A DNA stretch of 15,712 bases from an uncultured Desulfovibrio sp. (GTDB taxonomy: Bacteria > Desulfobacterota > Desulfovibrionia > Desulfovibrionales > Desulfovibrionaceae). The stretch lies in contig CAMWTD010000028.1 of assembly GCA_947177085.1 (NCBI GenBank), positions 1 through 15,712 of the forward strand. Reading direction: 5' to 3'. Positions 13,827 to 15,712 of the stretch are shown one piece after another; the first letter of the stretch is position 1; each line of letters opens with the position of its first letter. Made by a program: the position numbers and the translations under genes. The notes beneath the pieces are model-generated. The model did not search any database, was not told the origin of the DNA, and saw only the letters and a program-made list of their open reading frames with translations.

Positions 13827-14750
13827 ATGCTGACGCGGTATTTTGAACGCCCGGGCGGGGGCATCCTCGTCACGCTCCTGACGCTGTTCTGCTTTCTCTG
13901 TTTCTCGCTGAACGCTATCCTCTGCCGTTTTGCCCTGATGACCTATGGCATGGACCCGCTCCTCTATGTGGGGGTGCGCTGCTTTTCTGGCGCGGCCATG
14001 CTTTTGGCGCTCTGGACGGTCGCCCGACTCCGAAGGGAGGGCCCGTTGCGCCTCTGGCGGGAGCTCATGACGCAAAGCTCCTGGCGCTGCGCTATCTTCC
14101 TGTTCTGCTACATGCTGTTTTTTGCTTGCGGATACGTGAACATGCCCTCGGCAACAGGGACGCTAATCCAAAATTCCGCCATCCAGGTCAGCATGATTGG
14201 CTGGGGTGTTTTTTGCGGCCTCAGGCCCGGAAAACTGCAACTCGCGGGATTGGGCGTCGCTTTTGCCGGCCTTGCCCTGCTTCTCGTGCCAGGCCTCAGC
14301 TCGCCGCCATTGGCAAATGCCCTGCTCATTGCCCTGGCGGGCATTTCCTGGGGCGCATACACCATGGCCGGCAGGGGCGTGGCCGACCCGGCGCTGGCCA
14401 CTGCGGGGAATTTTCTCCGCGCCTGCCTGCCCGCAACGGTCGTCCTGTTGTTCCCCCTGTTGAACGAGGCATCTCCCCCAACCGGAACAGAAGGACAGGC
14501 CCTAGTTTTCGCCATCGCCTCCGGGGCCGGCACTTCCGCCCTTGGCTACACTGTGTGGTACGCGGTACAGCCCCGGCTGAGCGTCATGGGGGCTTCCATC
14601 AGCCAGCTTGCCGTGCCCCCCATTACCGCCATCCTAGGTTTTGTGCTGTTGGGAGAATTGATTTCCCTGCGTCTGGTCATCTGCGGCCTCGTCATCATGG
14701 CGGGCATCTGGCTGACCTTGCGCGCGCCTGCACGCGCCCCTGCCGCCTAA
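13827..14750 (+). CDS. EamA/DMT-superfamily transporter
   Basis: This 307-residue inner-membrane protein belongs to the drug/metabolite transporter superfamily, whose ten-helix EamA members mostly export amino acids or other small metabolites. Two EamA repeats are visible: the first ending around CGYVNMPSATGTLIQNSA, the second with ISWGAYTMAGRG, then LGYTVWYAVQPRLSVMGASI and the closing 'P-x-x-x-x-x-x-G-x-x-x-L-G-E' motif (PPITAILGFVLLGE). About ten hydrophobic segments span the chain. The open frame extends back to 13638, but the ATG at 13827 is preferred: it is preceded by the purine-rich GAGGGGAG (13809-13816) and the upstream extension is hydrophilic and unlike the family. The substrate cannot be inferred. 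It is flanked by terminator-like and gene-free DNA and is probably monocistronic. Confidence 0.88.
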   Translation: MLTRYFERPGGGILVTLLTLFCFLCFSLNAILCRFALMTYGMDPLLYVGVRCFSGAAMLLALWTVARLRREGPLRLWRELMTQSSWRCAIFLFCYMLFFACGYVNMPSATGTLIQNSAIQVSMIGWGVFCGLRPGKLQLAGLGVAFAGLALLLVPGLSSPPLANALLIALAGISWGAYTMAGRGVADPALATAGNFLRACLPATVVLLFPLLNEASPPTGTEGQALVFAIASGAGTSALGYTVWYAVQPRLSVMGASISQLAVPPITAILGFVLLGELISLRLVICGLVIMAGIWLTLRAPARAPAA

Positions 14751-14958
14751 GGCCGCCAATCATTTACCGGCCGCACAACATGTCCGCAGGCAGCCTGCCA
14801 ATACTCCCACGCGCCTCAACGACAACGGACGCCTTTCTTTCGATGATTGAAAAGCGTCCCGGACTTCTGAACTTTTCGCGCGGATATTTCCCCCGGAAAT
14901 AGCCACGCAGCATAAAGCGGCCGCCAGAATCTCCCTCCGGCTCGCCCCCCACCAGGGA
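14751..14958. other. Short gene-free stretch after the transporter gene
   Basis: About 208 nt separate the transporter stop from the stop of the minus-strand remnant. I see only weak hairpins here, for example ATTTCC-CCC-GGAAAT around 14885-14900, and a short GGCCG/CGGCC pairing straight after the transporter stop. No open frame here has a ribosome-binding site or a recognisable motif. Confidence 0.4.
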
Positions 14959-15213
14959 CTATCCCTCGGGGCTCGCGCAGGTTTCCCTGCCCCGGGGGAT
15001 CATGCGGGTGGTAAAATCGAGGGCGCTTGCCATCATGACCAGCCTCTCCGCACTGCCATAGGCGTCGCGGATGTTGTGGATAAAACCGCCCGCCGCAAAT
15101 ATGGCGCAGACGCTGGGCGCATCCTCAAAGGCGTTCTTGATGGTCGGGGCATCGATGGTGCTTGGTACACCCACCAGTACACCAACGTTGCACTGCGTGC
15201 GGTAAATAACCAA
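14959..15213 (-). pseudogene. Probable C-terminal gene remnant (hypothetical, 84 codons)
   Basis: The frame reads through 84 codons to a stop at 14959-14961. Its only plausible initiator is TTG at 15213, since the reading frame is open back to a TGA at 15237-15235 with no ATG or GTG. AAGGA lies about ten nucleotides ahead of the TTG, a poor spacing. The product looks like real protein: strand-type GVLVGVPSTIDAPT, helix-type IKNAFEDAPSVCAIFAAGG and a long GSAERLVMMASALDFTTRM segment. It looks like the end of a longer protein whose front has been lost, next to an insertion sequence. I do not recognise the family. A genuine short gene with a TTG start is the alternative. Confidence 0.4.
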
Positions 15214-15237
15214 ACCCCAATTTTCCTTGACAACTCA

Positions 15238-15558
15238 GACTGGTAAGCGATGCGGTAAAGATTCCGAGGTCAGAAGGATATTTTCAGGTGGATTTTCCAG
15301 CTTTGAGTCTGTCAATTCATATGCGTGGGCGACGAGCCTTTTTTCCCCTTTCACACCGCCTTACAGCCCCAAATTGGCATGTCCGTCGCTATCTGCCGCG
15401 TAAAAACAGTCAAGAGCCCGGAAACATGCTAAGATGAAAAAACGTTTGTCAGCTTTTAAAAAAGCGTCTCAATAATTTAAGGCTTCACCTGAACCACTTA
15501 ACGCCTCTTTCCCGACATTTTATGCCATCTCGCGAAACATTTTCCTCTATTTATCTAA
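15238..15558. other. AT-rich gene-free stretch before the insertion sequence
   Basis: About 320 nt with visibly lower G+C than the rest of the window and no credible gene. A 13-codon frame starting at 15434 (ATG AAA AAA CGT) ends at TAA and is too short to call. A perfect TTGACA at 15227-15232 just to the left has no fitting -10 box. The composition suggests acquired or decayed DNA next to the insertion sequence. Confidence 0.45.
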
Positions 15559-15712
15559 GGGGCTGTCCTAGCTAAGGAGAAATTGCTAGGATAGGGCATG
15601 TACGAGCGGCGAAGTCGGTTAAATTCGCGTCAACAGGCTGAACTTATAAAGTTTTTCGATGCTGGCGCAACCGCACGTGCTGCTGGCGAAATCGCGGGAG
15701 TAAATCTCAACA
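15559..15712 (+). mobile_element. Left end of an IS1595-family insertion sequence (truncated by the window)
   Basis: The element appears to begin at GGGGCTGTCCTA (15559-15570), a terminal-repeat-like sequence of the type seen in this family, 39 nt before the transposase ATG. The right end and target duplication are outside the window, so the exact boundary is inferred. CTGTCCTAGC (15563-15572) pairs with GCTAGGATAG (15585-15594), ten pairs with one G-U, forming a hairpin inside the terminal region. Confidence 0.7.
15598..15712 (+). CDS. IS1595-family transposase, N-terminal part
   Basis: The first 38 codons are present and the frame is open at the window edge. The segment 'A-E-L-I-K-F-F-D-A-G-A-T-A-R-A-A-G-E-I-A-G-V' (residues 14-35) matches the conserved N-terminal helix-turn-helix-like region of IS1595/IS1016-type transposases, where relatives read A-G-A-T-A-R-x-A-A-E-x-x-G-V. 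The catalytic DDE (DDN/DDEK-type) part lies beyond the window. AAGGAG at 15574-15579 lies in the loop of the terminal hairpin, 18 nt ahead of the ATG, too far for a normal ribosome-binding site unless the RNA folds. Whether the copy is intact cannot be told. Confidence 0.8.
   Translation, partial: MYERRSRLNSRQQAELIKFFDAGATARAAGEIAGVNLN

Noticed and set aside
15227..15232. A perfect TTGACA -35 box
   Set aside because: No acceptable -10 hexamer is found 15 to 19 nt downstream and no gene follows on that strand before the insertion sequence.
15434..15475. A 13-codon frame beginning ATG AAA AAA CGT
   Set aside because: It is too short, and no ribosome-binding site or known leader-peptide context is seen.

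Overview
The window reads as a high-G+C chromosomal segment from an anaerobic, hydrogen-metabolising bacterium, most likely a sulfate reducer of the Desulfovibrionaceae. The evidence is two [FeFe]-hydrogenase H-cluster maturation genes (hydF and a hydG-like gene), a stand-alone glycine-cleavage H protein, GC-rich codon use and compact gene spacing. This is inference from gene content; no rRNA or other phylogenetic marker is present.

Layout. Positions 114-2038 (+) hold a polar amino-acid-type ABC ATPase followed closely by mnmA (tRNA 2-thiouridylase). mnmA converges on gcvH (2090-2476, -) across a perfect 11-bp hairpin. Divergent from gcvH is a small zinc-ribbon protein resembling Lar/restriction-alleviation proteins (2656-2910, +). 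A minus-strand series follows, in transcription order: dedA (6994-6314), hydF (6327-5074, overlapping dedA), a zinc-ribbon/Yip1-like membrane protein (4974-3922) and a CsgG/LpoB-like lipoprotein (3744-2962). Divergent from dedA is an exported alpha/beta-hydrolase-fold protein (7099-8247, +) that appears to lack its catalytic Ser and His. Next come the hydG-like radical SAM gene (8381-9778, +) and a 1007-residue protein of unknown function (9895-12918, +), ended by a 17-bp perfect terminator hairpin.

The right-hand part is looser and becomes more AT-rich. It has an orphan 113-residue protein (13272-13613) behind a dyad-symmetric site, an EamA/DMT-family exporter (13827-14750), a probable gene remnant on the minus strand (about 15213-14959), roughly 320 nt with no gene, and the left end of an IS1595-family insertion sequence (from 15559) whose transposase runs off the window.

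How the genes fit together. HydF (GTPase scaffold) and HydG (radical SAM tyrosine lyase making the CO/CN ligands) act in one pathway, but they lie on opposite strands about 2 kb apart; HydE and the hydrogenase itself are not in the window. The most unusual items are the 1007-residue protein (degenerate PHP-like N-terminal region, Cys/His cluster, multi-pass membrane region, close behind hydG), the apparently inactive hydrolase, and sequence departures in the HydG-like protein. I see no CRISPR array, tRNA, rRNA or recognisable defence system.
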